Source of the DNA: Ephydatia muelleri
Lineage: Eukaryota; Porifera; Demospongiae; Spongillida; Spongillidae
DNA length: 64,000 nucleotides
NCBI GenBank assembly: GCA_013339895.1
Contig: JABACO010000005.1
Coordinates: 7,038,205 to 7,102,204 of the forward strand
Reading direction: 5' to 3'
Under the pieces are notes generated by a model. It had not been told where the DNA came from and did no database searches. It saw only the letters and a list, made by a program, of their open reading frames with translations. This document shows, in pieces, positions 22,846 through 34,136 of this stretch. The first letter of the stretch is position 1; each line of letters opens with the position of its first letter. Both the position numbers and the translations under genes were made by a program.

Positions 22846-22849
22846 GGGA

Positions 22850-25800
22850 TAGCTCAGAGTCAGCCTCAAAGTGCTTTGCAACTCACAAGAATGGCACCCA
22901 TCTCCACTGGTCAGCTTGAAAATTACTTACTAGTTGTGGTCAAACCCCCAGTGTTCCGGATCCGCGCGTGACGTTGGGTCCCTGGTTGGCACAGGTACAC
23001 ACCTACCCTGTGGGTACATGGAACAGCTCAGAGTCTGCCTCAAAGTGCTTTGCAACTCACAAGAATGGCACCCATCTCCACTAGTGAGCTTGAAAGTACT
23101 TAGTAGTTGTGGTCACACCCCCAGTGTTCCGGATCCGCGCGTGACGTTGGGTCCCTGGTTGACGCAGGTACACACCTACCCTGTGGGTACATGGAACAAC
23201 TCAGAGTCTGCCTCAAAGTGCTTTGCAACTCACAAGAATGGCACCCATCTCCACTAGTGAGCTTGAAAGTACTTAGTAGTTGTGGTCACACCCCCAGTGT
23301 TCCGGATCCGCGCGTGACGTTGGGTCCCTGGTTGGCGCAGGTACACACCTACCCTGTGGGTACATGGAACAACTCAGAGTCTGCCTCAAAGTGCTTTGCA
23401 ACTCACAAGAATGGCACCCATCTCCACTGGTCAGCTTGAAAGTACTTAGTAGTTGTAATCACACCCCAATGTTCCGGATCCGCGCGTGACGTTGGGTCCC
23501 TGGTTGGCGCAGGTACACACCTACCCTGTGGGTACATGGAACAGCTCAGAGTCAGCCTCAAAGTGCTTTGCAACTCACAAGAATGGCACCCATCTCCACT
23601 AGTGAGCTTGAAAGTACTTATTAGTTGTGGTCACACCCCCAGTGTTCCGGATTCGCGTGTGACGTTGGGTCCCTGGTTGGCGCAGGTACACACCTACCCT
23701 GTGGGTACATGGAACAACTCAGAGTCTGCCTCAAAGTGCATTGCAACTCACAAGAATGGCACCCATCTCCATTGGTCAACTTGAAAATTACTTATTAGTT
23801 GTGGTCACACCCCCAGTGTTCTGGATCCGCGCGTGACGTTGGGTCCCTGGTTGGCGCAGGTACACACCTACCCTGTGGGTACATGGAACAGCTCAGAGTC
23901 TGCCTCAAAGTGCTTTGCAACTCACAAGAATGGCACCCATCTCCATTGGTCAACTTGAAAATTACTTATTAGTTGTGGTCACACCCCCAGTGTTCTGGAT
24001 CCGCGCGTGACGTTGGGTCCCTGGTTGGCGCATGTACACACCTACCCTGTGGGTACATGGAACAACTCAGAGTCTGCCTCAAAGTGCTTTGCAACTCACA
24101 AGAATGGCACCCATCTCCACTGGTCAGCTTGAAAGTACTTAGTAGTTGTAATCACACCCCAATGTTCCGGATCCGCGCGTGACGTTGGGTCCCTGGTTGG
24201 CGCAGGTACACACCTACCCTGTGGGTACATGGAACAGCTCAGAGTCAGCCTCAAAGTGCTTTGCAACTCACAAGAATGGCACCCATCTCCACTGGTCAGC
24301 TTGAAAGTACTTATTAGTTGTGGTCACACCCCCAGTATTCCGGATCCGCGCGTGACGTTGGGTCCCTGGTTGGCGCAGGTACACACCTACCCTGTGGGTA
24401 CATGAAACAGCTCAGAGTCTGCCTCAAAGTGCTTTGCAACTCACAAGAATGGTACCCATCTCCACTTGTGAGCTTGAAAGTACTTAGTAGTTGTGGTCAA
24501 ACCCCCAGTGTTCCGGATCCGCGCGTGATGTTAGGTCCCTGGTTGGCACAGGTACACACCTACCCTGTGGGTACATGGAACAGATCAGAGTCTGCCTCAA
24601 AGTGCTTTGCAACTCACAAGAATGGCACCCATCTCCACTGGTCAGCTTGAAAGTACTTATTAGTTGTGGTCACACCCCCAATGTTCTGGATCCGCGCGTG
24701 ACGTTGGGTCCCTGGTTGGCACAGGTACACACCTACCCTGTGGGTACATGGAACAGCTCAGAGTCAGCCTCAAAGTGCTTTGCAACTCACAAGAATGGCA
24801 CCCATCTCCACTGGTCAGCTTGAAAGTACTTATTAGTTGTGGTCACACCCCCAGTATTCCGGATCCGCGCGTGACGTTGGGTCCCTGGTTGGCGCAGGTA
24901 CACACCTACCCTGTGGGTACATGGAACAGCTCAGAGTCTGCCTCAAAGTGCTTTGCAACTCACAAGAATGGTACCCATCTCCACTTGTGAGCTTGAAAGT
25001 ACTTAGTAGTTGTGGTCAAACCCCCAGTGTTCCGGATCCGCGCGTGATGTTAGGTCCCTGGTTGGCACAGGTACACACCTACCCTGTGGGTACATGGAAC
25101 AGATCAGAGTCTGCCTCAAAGTGCTTTGCAACTCACAAGAATGGCACCCATCTCCACTGGTCAGCTTGAAAGTACTTATTAGTTGTGGTCACACCCCCAA
25201 TGTTCCGGATCCGCGCGTGACGTTGGGTCCCTGGTTGGCACAGGTACACACCTACCCTGTGGGTACATGGAACAGCTCAGAGTCAGCCTCAAAGTGCTTT
25301 GCAACTCACAAGAATGGCACCCATCTCCATTGGTCAACTTGAAAATTACTTATTAGTTGTGGTCACACCCCCAGTGTTCCGGATCCGCGCGTGACGTTGG
25401 GTCCCTGGTTGGCGCAGGTACACACCTACCCTGTGGGTACATGGAACAGCTCAGAGTCAGCCTCAAAGTGCTTTGCAACTCACAAGAATGGCACCCATCT
25501 CCACTGGTCAGCTTGAAAGTACTTATTAGTTGTGGTCACACCCCCAGTGTTCCGGATCCGCGCGTGACGTTGGGTCCCTGGTTGGCACAGGTACACAACT
25601 AGCTCAGAGTCAGCCTCAAAGTGCTTTGCAACTCACAAGAATGGCACCCATCTCCACTGGTCAGCTTGAAAGTACTTATTAGTTGTGGTCACACCCCCAG
25701 TGTTCCGGATCCGCGCGTGACGTTGGGTCCCTGGTTGGCACAGGTATACACCTACCCTGTGGGTACATGGAACAGCTTGTAAGGTTTAGTAGTTGTGGCC

Positions 25801-25900
25801 ATACTCCTAGCTGGTCCAGTGTTCAGGATCCGCGCGTGGCCTTGAGTCTTTGGTTGGCGCAGGTAGTACACATCTACCCTGTGGCTACAGGTACAGCTCA
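22850..25900. repeat. 173-bp satellite, array 2, with higher-order structure
   Basis: About 17 tandem copies of the 173-bp monomer. Variants recur as blocks. The pair carrying CAGTATTCCGG and GGTACCCATC at 24318 returns at 24837, 519 bp or three monomers later. The CCCCAATGTTCC variant near 23465 returns near 24158, four monomers later. This is a nascent higher-order repeat. The last copies, from about 25780, are diverged as usual at array edges. Frames of ~110 residues arise only from the repeat. Confidence 0.95.
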
Positions 25901-26072
25901 CAACAACTTCTACGTTTTATATTGTGTTTGCTTACGTTTACAAATGATTGAAGTGACTAGCTCGACTATTAACGCGCGCTTATGAGCGCGCCGCGTGAGG
26001 AATGCTAAGCTTATTCATTTTTGAATGTGGTGCTGAGGAATGTGGTGCTAGCTTCCAAGCGGTAAATTCCCC

Positions 26073-26360
26073 TATAGCTGCAAATGTTTACAATGCAGGG
26101 ATAGGACATGGTTCAGTTTAGAATATTCCCTGACTGTACATGTAAAATGTATAACGCAGTTGCCTAGAGACAGATCTGTGTATGTTATTAGCTTATTAAT
26201 TTGCTAAACAGGCACATCTGTTTCTGTTATTTACATAAATATTTATTCAAACCTATTTCCCCTGTTCGCATGCACTCCTGACGTGTGTCAAAAATAGTTC
26301 TATACTCTTTACTGTCAACGAAGTGTAATGACGACCGTACTCTAGCACGGCTTGAGCAAT
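26073..26360. other. Flank of the 11-kb element
   Basis: Apart from the target-site duplication at 26064-26072, I see no gene or recognised repeat in this stretch. Confidence 0.5.
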
Positions 26361-26655
26361 AGGATCCACGCGCAACTAGGACCTCCGATGCGTCCAGGTC
26401 AGGCACGCGGCCGCAACCAAAACTGTAGCAGCCAGAACACAATTTTCTGTTGCAAAGTTGTGCTTGCAAATTAAAAAGCGAATAACATACACAGATCTGT
26501 CTCGAGGCAACTATGCATGTTAAAAACAAGGAGTGTGTAGAGGTGGGGGTACTTCAGTTGGAGGTGGCTCTACATGAGGTGTCTTTTGATAAGACGTGTC
26601 TCAAGAGGAAGTGGTACTTCTGCGGAGGTGCTTTCACCAACTTGGCAAAATCAGA
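26361..26655. repeat. Dispersed repeat, copy A
   Basis: From AGGATCCACGCGCAACTAGG to GGCAAAATCAGA, this ~295-bp segment matches the last 290 bp of the window (63711-64000) in the same orientation with only a few differences. The right end of the family is not visible because the window ends. No coding potential or tRNA-like head is seen. Confidence 0.9.
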
Positions 26656-27061
26656 GATAGTATAGAGAGGAATTGGAAACAAATCACGTGAGCAGAAATA
26701 TACATCATATCCAGAAATGGCCCATACATACGCGGTCATCCTGTTTTTTTTTTTTTCCACATTGAATTTCAAACATACTCTAAAAATCGATTTGATTATA
26801 ATATGCATTTTTCATGAAAAAATCATTGAGCACCCTTTTACTAAAATCAAGACATTTAACCAACCACGCATAATTAGTAAAATTTATTCATAACTGTATT
26901 TAAAAGATGACGCAGATATTTAAATATCATCTTAATACCTGTTGCTCTGGAGATTCTGCTGCTGCGTACATTAAAGACATCCTGAGTTATTGCTGAGGTA
27001 CCGGGGAGTCCCGCTTATAGGTTCCGGGGTAATTGGAAGAGGGGGGAGTGTGTGTGTTTGT

Positions 27062-27093
<32 letters not shown>

Positions 27094-27794
27094 GGGAGAG
27101 AGGTCCTGGCTAACTAAAACTAAAGTCAGGGGCACGAGAGACGGGGAGGCATCTTATGAACCTTCCCTCCGCTTGCCTTCGCTTCGTAACAGCAGTACAT
27201 TACCACTCCACTTGTGTTCCTTTGGGAGAGAATGCTGATTTAACTTTGATGGCATATGCAACGACATTCACAATGCAATTGGTAGACTTGGACACCATGC
27301 ATGGCATATTTCATTCTTTACATCACTAGCAGAATGTTCCGTGAAACAGCTATCAGTTCTCCAGTACTGATACGTTCAATTTTTATGCAATTACAAGTAA
27401 AGAAGTAACCAACGTAGATTTATCCCCACCGCGCGGTACGAGACATTCTTGTTTGCAATTGTGTTCTCGCTCGTACACTATTGTGTTCGTATAATACTCT
27501 TAAGCAACACGTCAAATCCATTTTTGATGTCAAATATTTTTAATGTTGTGTTTAAATCAGCGTATAATATGATTTCACAGTAAAATAAAGTACGTTTGAT
27601 GATTTGCACTTGATTTTAATGTCAAATCAATAATTGTAAGTTTCTATTGCTGTGGCAAATGCGCAAAAGAATATGTACAGCGTGCGGTGTTAATTAGTTT
27701 CTAACTATACGGCTATGTGTATGCTTTACTCTATACGGCTATGTGTTTTTTTAATCTCAGATCTGTTGTATTTGTTTGATCATGACATATAGTA
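26656..27794. other. Gene-free region with a 31-nt poly-G tract
   Basis: No gene is recognised. A pure G tract lies at 27062-27092. The sequence near 26699-26746 (ATGTATGGGCCATTTCTGG when read inverted) recurs at about 38645-38692, probably a shared dispersed-repeat end. Confidence 0.55.
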
Positions 27795-28975
27795 TTGCAG
27801 GAGCATTGGATCTTTTGTAATCTCTATACAATTGCAACAAAGAACATCAAAAAGCACATCATCAAACTGTATGTGGATGTTTTGAAATTGCTTCAGACTA
27901 GGGACAGCAGAAAAAATGAAAGTTATGATGCCAAAGTCTTAGCCTTATTGGCATGCATTGTAAGATGCTTTCTAGATCTCGAATTTCTTAATGTGATGCT
28001 ATGTTTTGGTGCATTATTAGGAGCGCACTTAGTAGAGCCTTTTTTGATACTGACAGCATCTACTGCAATGACATATTCCACACTTATTCCTGCTTTTCAA
28101 CAGCTCTATCATGACCTGCTAAGCTCCTAAATTTGAACAAGGCTGCATTTACATTTGTCTCTGATAGCCAATTTACACATTCTAGGTATGCTTTGGAAAT
28201 ATGTACGAGCATAGAAGCAATTTGTGAAGAGTATAAGCCACAAGTTTTAAAGATACTAAAAGTTATCTTACCTGGTCTTGCAGAAGCATTTCAAAGACAG
28301 AAAGGGGAGATATTTGGGTTTGGTTCTTACAATGAAAACTCCCATAGCCTCTCAACAATGGATCAAGATAAGCTAGAAGGAGCACCAGTGCATAACCTTG
28401 ATGCTGAGCGAAGCGTTGGCTGTATAAATTATGAATTATCAAGAAGAGGATCAAAGCAGTTAAGTTCTGCTTCATCAACACAAGTTAAATGTGCGGCACA
28501 TGATTTAATTGACAATACTGTTCCAGGATCATATAAAGAATATTCCAAGGTAGCCAAATATGTAATTCCTGAGTTGTGCCTCAATTGGGCTGCTATGCAG
28601 GAGGATCTAAAAAAAAAGGTCTTGTAGATAAAGAAATTGCAAATGTAGCCTTGGATAGAAGAAAAACAAAGGATCTAGAGAAACTAAATGCATGGGTGGC
28701 CGTTTACAATGTCAAGCCCGGTTGATGAGTACTTGAAATCTGATGACAGCAATAAGGTAGAAAGATTGTATATGGCAGTGAGATATGCAAGAGACACATC
28801 TTTGTCAATGCCAAAGAACAGTGACATTTTTAGACTTATGAAGGATCACAGAAGACTTAGTGAAGAAACATATGCTATCAATCTTAAGCTATACTTGGAC
28901 AATGTAGTTTCAATTGCTGATGTGACTATGGATGATCTTGACAGAGCAATAGATACATTTACACAGCATGATTAA
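27795..28975 (+). pseudogene. Degenerate unrecognised ORF cluster, probably transposon-derived
   Basis: Three consecutive plus-strand frames appear to be one former protein of ~380 residues: 27795-28130 (NIKKHIIKLYVDVLKLLQ, VLALLACIVRCFLDL), then 28133-28627 (ALEICTSIEAICEEY, NLDAERSVGCINYELSRRG, VIPELCLNWAAMQEDLKK), then 28688-28975 (GWPFTMSSPVDEYLKSDD, TMDDLDRAIDTF). Low similarity of AERSVG...YEL to the C-terminal regions of some transposases is suggestive only. I recognise no family. The frame changes about twice, so the gene is broken. Confidence 0.45.
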
Positions 28976-29559
28976 TGTTCTGAAACATGTAATGCATTTA
29001 ATATGACTTTACGAAGTACAACAAACATGTTCTATGAATGACTATCCTTGTACTTCTGTGTTTCTTCCATTACATAATCTGTTTACTGCACTCCTGCTAA
29101 TGCCTATAAATTAATGAAAGATGTAAATTGAAGGCAGAATATTACTAGTAGTTGTACACATACAAATGGTGTCATGAGTGGAGAATATACTATACACAAT
29201 GTATATTCATATTTTGTAAAACTTCAAGGGTAATGTACAGGGGGGTTTACACTCAGTATAAAAATTTAAAATACACGTTTCTTAAAATACCCTCCAGAGA
29301 CGGGGAGGCAACAAGGGGATTGTTCCTTATAATAACCTTTTTACTGTAAGACTCTTTCAATACATTGTACCTGAGTCACTTGAGAAAAGGGTGGGGCATC
29401 ATAACAAATCATTGATGCACAAAGAGCTATAACTAGTCAGATTACAGCGGAAAGTATTTCGAAGTCACTTTTTAAAAATGCTATTGCACTTCCACTAATA
29501 ATCGGAGACCAACTCTTTGTAAGCAACGCAGAATCCTAATCAATGAATGGTTGCAGAGT
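28976..29559. other. Gene-free interval
   Basis: I see no gene, RNA or named repeat here. Confidence 0.5.
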
Positions 29560-29885
29560 GTACTCACTGACCCTATAAGGAATCCAAAGAAGCTGAAGGT
29601 CAGGGCTGCTTTCAGCATCGCTCTGTCATGTCTGATCTGCAGCAGTTGTCCAGTAGTGAGAGGCAGTCTCTTGGGCCTGAGATGTGCTGGACCTTGATAA
29701 CTCTGTATGCCTCGGGATGGCTAGGTTCAGCATTGGATTGTTATGTGCCAGACTGCTGAACCCGTGCATGGGCAAGGTGGAGGTGTCTTACTGCTGCCAG
29801 GTACACCTGAATGGTATTGGCCTGGAGTGTTTGGCTTAGATAGGCAGCAAACAGGTTGATGGCGTGCTTGGTTCTTGACGAGGGG
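29560..29885 (-). pseudogene. Tyrosine-recombinase element fossil (Crypton- or DIRS-like)
   Basis: Read on the minus strand, the region shows the N-terminal SAM-like part of an element-type tyrosine recombinase (LFAAYLSQTLQANTIQVYLA). It is followed by RLPLTTGQLLQIRHD and AALTFSFFGFL, the usual start of the catalytic core. It is a broken fragment without visible termini. Whether it comes from a Crypton DNA transposon or a DIRS-type retroelement cannot be told from this part. A separate fragment of the same general class lies at 55115-55609. Confidence 0.6.
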
Positions 29886-29923
29886 GTGATGCCGAGTGTA
29901 TGACAAAAGGTGTAATACAGATC

Positions 29924-30163
29924 TTAAGAACTTGCAAAGAAAATGAGTTTTGATCTTACAAATTTGCAGACATCACTAGACACCCCTGGCCATATGAACC
30001 TCTCTGTAATGCGAGCAAGTGTTCTTTTAGTATCCATGTAGCCTGATGTATTGTCATTGTGGCAGGCAACGAGTATTCTGCGCTTCTCTTCGGAATCAGC
30101 TATGTACCTGACCTGCATGTCATTGCCAAAAACATATAAGATGTTTATTTGTGTTATTACCAA
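29924..30163 (-). pseudogene. Integrase zinc-binding (H2C2) fossil fragment
   Basis: A ~79-residue frame contains the His-His-Cys-Cys zinc-binding module that precedes the catalytic core of Ty3/Gypsy-type integrases and of host genes derived from them. It is an isolated, broken remnant with no accompanying LTRs or reverse transcriptase, and looks old. Confidence 0.6.
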
Positions 30164-30690
30164 AATACATATAAGATGTGTATTTGTACATTAAATGGTA
30201 TTTGCCATTTGAAAGTTATGACCTTGCACAAGAAATGGTATACTTGAAATCTTTAACAGTTTAGTGCACAGTGTAGTATCAGTATGCTAAGATGTGACTA
30301 TGCCACACACTGAACTGATACACCTGTATGAAAGCCTGGGCGCACACATGAAAACCTGTTAGCGCAGACTTAACGAGCATTTGGTGGATCACAAAAAACG
30401 AGCAGAGCAATACTCGTAATTAGCCTACCAAACTGTTGTTATTGCTAAATCTCTCAGCTTTTTTTTCCGGACAATTCGCTTCCAATTCTTAGAACTCTCA
30501 CAATAAAATCGCTTCAGTCTCTTGTATACATACAACACCGCGTCTTCAAGCAGCATAGCGTCTTCAATTCTGCAGATTCTTCCATCACTCACAAACTAGC
30601 CAGTTTATAACACGTGGACAGCCAATGAACCCTATACAATTACTCTTCATGTGGCAACATGTACTGAAAATACGCAGCGAAGGTGTAAGT
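30164..30690. other. Gene-free interval
   Basis: I see no gene or named repeat in this ~530-bp stretch. Confidence 0.5.
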
Positions 30691-30898
30691 CATATGGAGA
30701 AATGAACGTCACGAAAGTTGTGGTTTGTAAATATTTGGATTTCATTCCGCGGTACGTTCCATAGAGAATGTATGGCGTTTTTACAAACTTGATTATTATT
30801 TAATTAAATAACGAACCTGCAACTTTTGCTACCCACTAATACTACTCTAAATGATGTTCAAATGTAGGCAATTTCAAATTTTGTATCTCATACCATCC
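30691..30898. repeat. 208-bp dispersed repeat, copy A
   Basis: Runs from CATATGGAGAAATGAACG to CTCATACCATCC. It matches 33928-34136 in the same orientation at about 97 percent. Copy A abuts satellite array 3 directly, whereas copy B continues into unrelated-looking sequence, so satellite DNA may have inserted at this edge. Confidence 0.85.
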
Positions 30899-31308
30899 TT
30901 GGCGCAGGTACACACCTACCCTGTGGGTACATGGAACAACTCAGAGTCTGCCTCAAAGTGCTTTGCAACTCACAGGAATGGCACCCATCTCCACTGGTCA
31001 GCTTGAAAATTACTTATTAGTTGTGGTCACACCCCAGTGTTCAGGATCCGCGCGTGTTGTTGGGTCCCTGGTTGGCGCAGGTACACACCTACCCTGTGGG
31101 TACATGGAACAGCTCAGAGTCTGCCTCAAAGTGCTTTGCAACTCACAAGAATGGCACCTATTTCCACTGGTCAGCTTGAAAATTACTTATTAGTTGTGGT
31201 CACACCCCAGTGTTCCGTATCCGCGTGTGACGTTGGGTCCCTGGTTGGCGCAGGTACACACCTACCCTGTGGGTACATGGAATAACTCAGAGTCTGCCTC
31301 AAAGTGCT
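30899..31308. repeat. 173-bp satellite, array 3
   Basis: About 2.4 monomers of the same 173-bp satellite found at 17.7-25.9 kb, here outside the 11-kb element. It starts at TTGGCGCAGGTACACACC and ends abruptly at CTCAAAGTGCT. Confidence 0.95.
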
Positions 31309-31989
31309 CGACCTAACAAAATGCGAAGAAAAAAACATTTTATTGCCTCTGAACATACTAACCAGCAGTTCGAATCGAAACGCTGCAGAAAAGCAAAATG
31401 CAGATATAGCAATGCCACTGCATAACTTACCTCAGCAGAATCGGCCGCTTGTGATAACCGGAGACCAACACCAATAAAGTGCATTGCACAAAATTGTGAG
31501 TCGCTTACCGTATACTAGGCTTGCCTTCAGCAGGTTGATGGGTTGATGTACTGCATCACAAACGCATCCCCAAAATAACACAAACATGATAAGCAAAGAC
31601 ACGTACCTTTCCAGGCCACACTCACACTGGAACCCGCCAAAATTAGCCATCACGTGCAATGGCATACTCTAATTGGTGCACTTTTAAAATTGGTACAAAA
31701 ACTATAAATAGTAAATAACAACGATAACTGTGTATAACAGCACTAACCTATTGTAAAATATGACAAGTAAGATTATCACCAATTTCTTGAACTGGCATAA
31801 ATGTTACTCTGCATTACAATATTTACATGCCTGCATGAAATTTAAAAACAACACCATACTTTCCACATCATTATGTACTGTATATCCATGCCAAATTGAA
31901 TAGTAATGGTAAGAATGAAAATAGTACTCATTAACATTACAAAATAGTAATGACACACACTTGCACGTACATGTCCACACGCACACAGA
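31309..31989. other. Gene-free interval
   Basis: I see no gene in this stretch. It may include the 3' part of the RING-finger remnant on the minus strand. Confidence 0.45.
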
Positions 31990-32260
31990 CACACTTGCAC
32001 TCCAGGCGTGCACTGGAATAACAGCAGGGACAGCGTGCTGCAGTTACATGGATCCACTTGATCAGACAAGTGGCACACACAAGTCTGTCACATGGGAGCT
32101 GCATAAGTTGAGTTAGCACACCAAGACATGCAGATGGAGCATTCCAGTTCACTCATTACAGACAGTATTTGTGTCACTGATAATGGTGGCTGTATTGGAT
32201 GTTTGACTGTTGGTGGTGGTGATACAGCTTTAATGTGCTCCACAATTTCTGCAGGTGTGT
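31990..32260 (-). pseudogene. RING-finger remnant
   Basis: On the minus strand a frame reads TPAEIVEHIKAVSPPP and then LSVMSELECSICM, the start of a RING finger. The rest of the RING (LGVLTQLMQLPCDRLVCATC, CPCC) lies in another frame a few bases on, so one frame change splits the domain. The Cys/His spacing resembles the RING fingers in RAG1-like and several invertebrate transposon-encoded proteins. A neighbouring 5' exon is not certain. Host gene and transposon origins are both possible. Confidence 0.5.
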
Positions 32261-33457
32261 TTCCAGGATATGTCTTTGGTGCTTTGGGCCATCAATGATT
32301 GTAGACAGGCATGCAACCCTGAATGTGGATAGAGTGGGCCTGACATGCAGACAGTTAAGATCTATCAGTCTATACCTTGCATTCTTCAAAACCAGTCATA
32401 TGGCGCCAGGGCACACTTGTATGGGCGTGATTCCTTTTGTGCTTCAACTTTTCGCCTCAACACCAAGTAGCACTTATTTCAGAAATTGGGGGGGGGGGGG
32501 GGGGGGGGGGGGGTGGGATCTCAGGGCAATATTTTTGTACATCCACATGAAAGGCGGACATCAGTCCCCAGTGAAGCGTTGTATGCATGTGGGTGGCATT
32601 CTAGCTCTGTGGAGACAGCCGCTTGCTTCCTCACTGTTTGTGAGCCTTTGTTCACCTTGTACCCACAGAGCCTGCACAGGTCTTCTACCACACGTGTGGC
32701 TTGATTTAATCATGAATCTACACGCTCGGGCGCGTAGTAGCCTGTTGTATTCATAGCTTCACTAACCACACTTTGCTCTTTAGTTCTTACCTTCAAACAA
32801 ACGATTTATAAGGCGGGATACGGAGAAAGTTGACTAAAAGCACGCTGTATCTTTTTACCGGGAAATAGATAGCTTGATGCGCACGTGTTACACAATTGTT
32901 CAACAAGATGGCTTTCTTTGCGCAAGCGGAGTTTTAGATTCGTAACTGTTTGTTTAATATTGTACCATCCTTGGATTTTGCATTATTGTTGTGTGTTTTG
33001 CAGAACTGCCTCCAAAGTTGTTACTATTAGCAGAGTGTGCGCCATATTTTGGATATACCGTAATATGGTACATTTGATCTAATTGCAAAACCTAGTCGCA
33101 CGTACGTAACAGCCGTGTCCCACGCAACACTGGATTGCAAACAGTGCTCTATATTATAGGGCCTATAGTACATGGTGTCGGAGTGGTGCATGCAGTAATG
33201 AGTCTATATTTAAAGACCGATCACGTGCATATTGTGTAAGGTCCTCCGTGCATCTGGCCATTGCAAGTACAGTGGAAGCTCGAACTGCTGAGGAAGTCAA
33301 AAGTTTATCCAAGTCTGAGTCGTGTGATCGGAAGCCTGTAATAGATCTAAAGATCCAGCCAGCCTGAATCTTGCAGTTAATTAACAGAATACCAACCAGT
33401 TTCAATGTTCGATGCGTGGCCATGGTGCAGCAAAAATGCGACACACTTACACGCTAG
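32261..33457. other. Gene-free region with a 26-nt poly-G tract
   Basis: A G tract lies at 32488-32513. Open frames here are short and lack recognisable domains. Confidence 0.5.
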
Positions 33458-33506
33458 TCTGGCGTAGCACAGCCACGTTTATTTGCGGAGGGTATGCTAC
33501 GCCAGA
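33458..33506. repeat. Small inverted repeat
   Basis: TCTGGCGTAGCA at 33458-33469 faces its exact reverse complement TGCTACGCCAGA at 33495-33506 across a 25-nt loop. CACTTAC and TTACTTAC-like flanks give a hint of longer pairing. It is a mini foldback or MITE remnant. Confidence 0.6.
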
Positions 33507-33927
33507 TTACTTACAAGTACAATATTTATACGAGTACAGTTCGTTGTTCCGTTCAGGGTACCGGTACTAGTAGAAGCGGGCCAGGATTGAACGTGTGTTG
33601 GCTGATCAAAGACAGGCTGAGGCGCGGCTATAAAGCTCAGTTGCCCACCTCCGTCTTAGAAGCATTTCCGCAAATGGTTACGATCTGTGCACAAGCGTGC
33701 TTTACATTAGTTAACTAGTTCATGACGTAAAGCAAGACATACTGCATTACGTAATGACCGCGACCATAAGTACTAATTACTTTTTCTTTGACAATTTTTA
33801 GCACTTTTCCTTTCAGTGCAAATACCATAAAATATATTCCATTATGATCTTCCGATTTTTCTCTATCCACTGATGTAATCGGAAATATTTTCGACTTAAA
33901 ATGCATAGATGTCCTCTCGATGTAATT
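33507..33927. other. Gene-free interval
   Basis: No gene or named repeat is seen here. Confidence 0.5.
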
Positions 33928-34136
33928 CATATGGAGAAATGAACGGTCACGAAAGTTGCGGTTTGTAAATTTTTGGATTTCATTCCGCGGTACGTTCCAT
34001 AGAGAATGTATGGCGTTTTTACAAACTTGATTATTATTTAATTAAATAACGGACCTGCAACTTTTGCTACCCACTAATACTACTCTAAATGATGTTCAAA
34101 TGTAGGCAGCTTCAAATTTTGTATCTCATACCGTCC
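33928..34136. repeat. 208-bp dispersed repeat, copy B
   Basis: Same-orientation partner of 30691-30898. Unlike that copy it continues rightward into sequence without satellite DNA (AAAATTCTGGGACC). Confidence 0.85.

Larger units (their letters stand above)
18317..22849. mobile_element. 4.5-kb BEN-gene element inserted in the satellite
   Basis: The segment begins TCCCGGGTGGAAA and ends TTTTCACCCGGGA, so its termini are mirror-image. It interrupts a 173-bp monomer exactly: ACATGGAA on the left, TAGCTCAGAG on the right. If the target monomer read GGAATAGCTC (a GGAATAACTC variant exists at 31282), the duplication is AT or zero. The perfect inverted repeat is short, about 8-10 bp, but both subterminal zones are rich in GCGTCGCGTA-like words. 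Inside are two divergent genes with start codons 46 bp apart (minus gene from 20415, plus BEN gene from 20462) and a nested 98-bp Academ-related MITE. No known transposase is seen. Both genes show signs of decay, so this copy is probably inactive. Confidence 0.6.
14924..26063. mobile_element. 11.1-kb composite element with 41-bp TIRs and 9-bp TSD
   Basis: The left end (14924-14964) begins ACCGCTTGGAAGCTAGC. It recurs as a perfect 41-bp reverse complement at 26023-26063. The arm contains the internal direct repeat GCACCACATTC twice. Immediately outside, AAATTCCCC occurs at 14915-14923 and again at 26064-26072, a clean 9-bp target-site duplication. Inside are an unrecognised minus-strand multi-exon gene (15.5-17.2 kb) and a 173-bp satellite (17.7-25.9 kb). 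The satellite is itself split by a 4.5-kb BEN-bearing segment. A 9-bp duplication is compatible with Mutator-like, Merlin, Rehavkus or Academ-type transposons, but I recognise no transposase. Two separate MITEs could also produce inverted ends, but not matching 9-mers at both outer edges. Confidence 0.75.

Noticed and set aside
22850-25900. CRISPR-like array
   Set aside because: Whole 173-bp units repeat without unique spacers, in a eukaryotic genome; it is satellite DNA.
17736-25985. Series of ~110-residue ORFs with near-identical sequence
   Set aside because: They recur every 173 bp because of the satellite; 173 is not a multiple of three, so no long repeat protein could be encoded.
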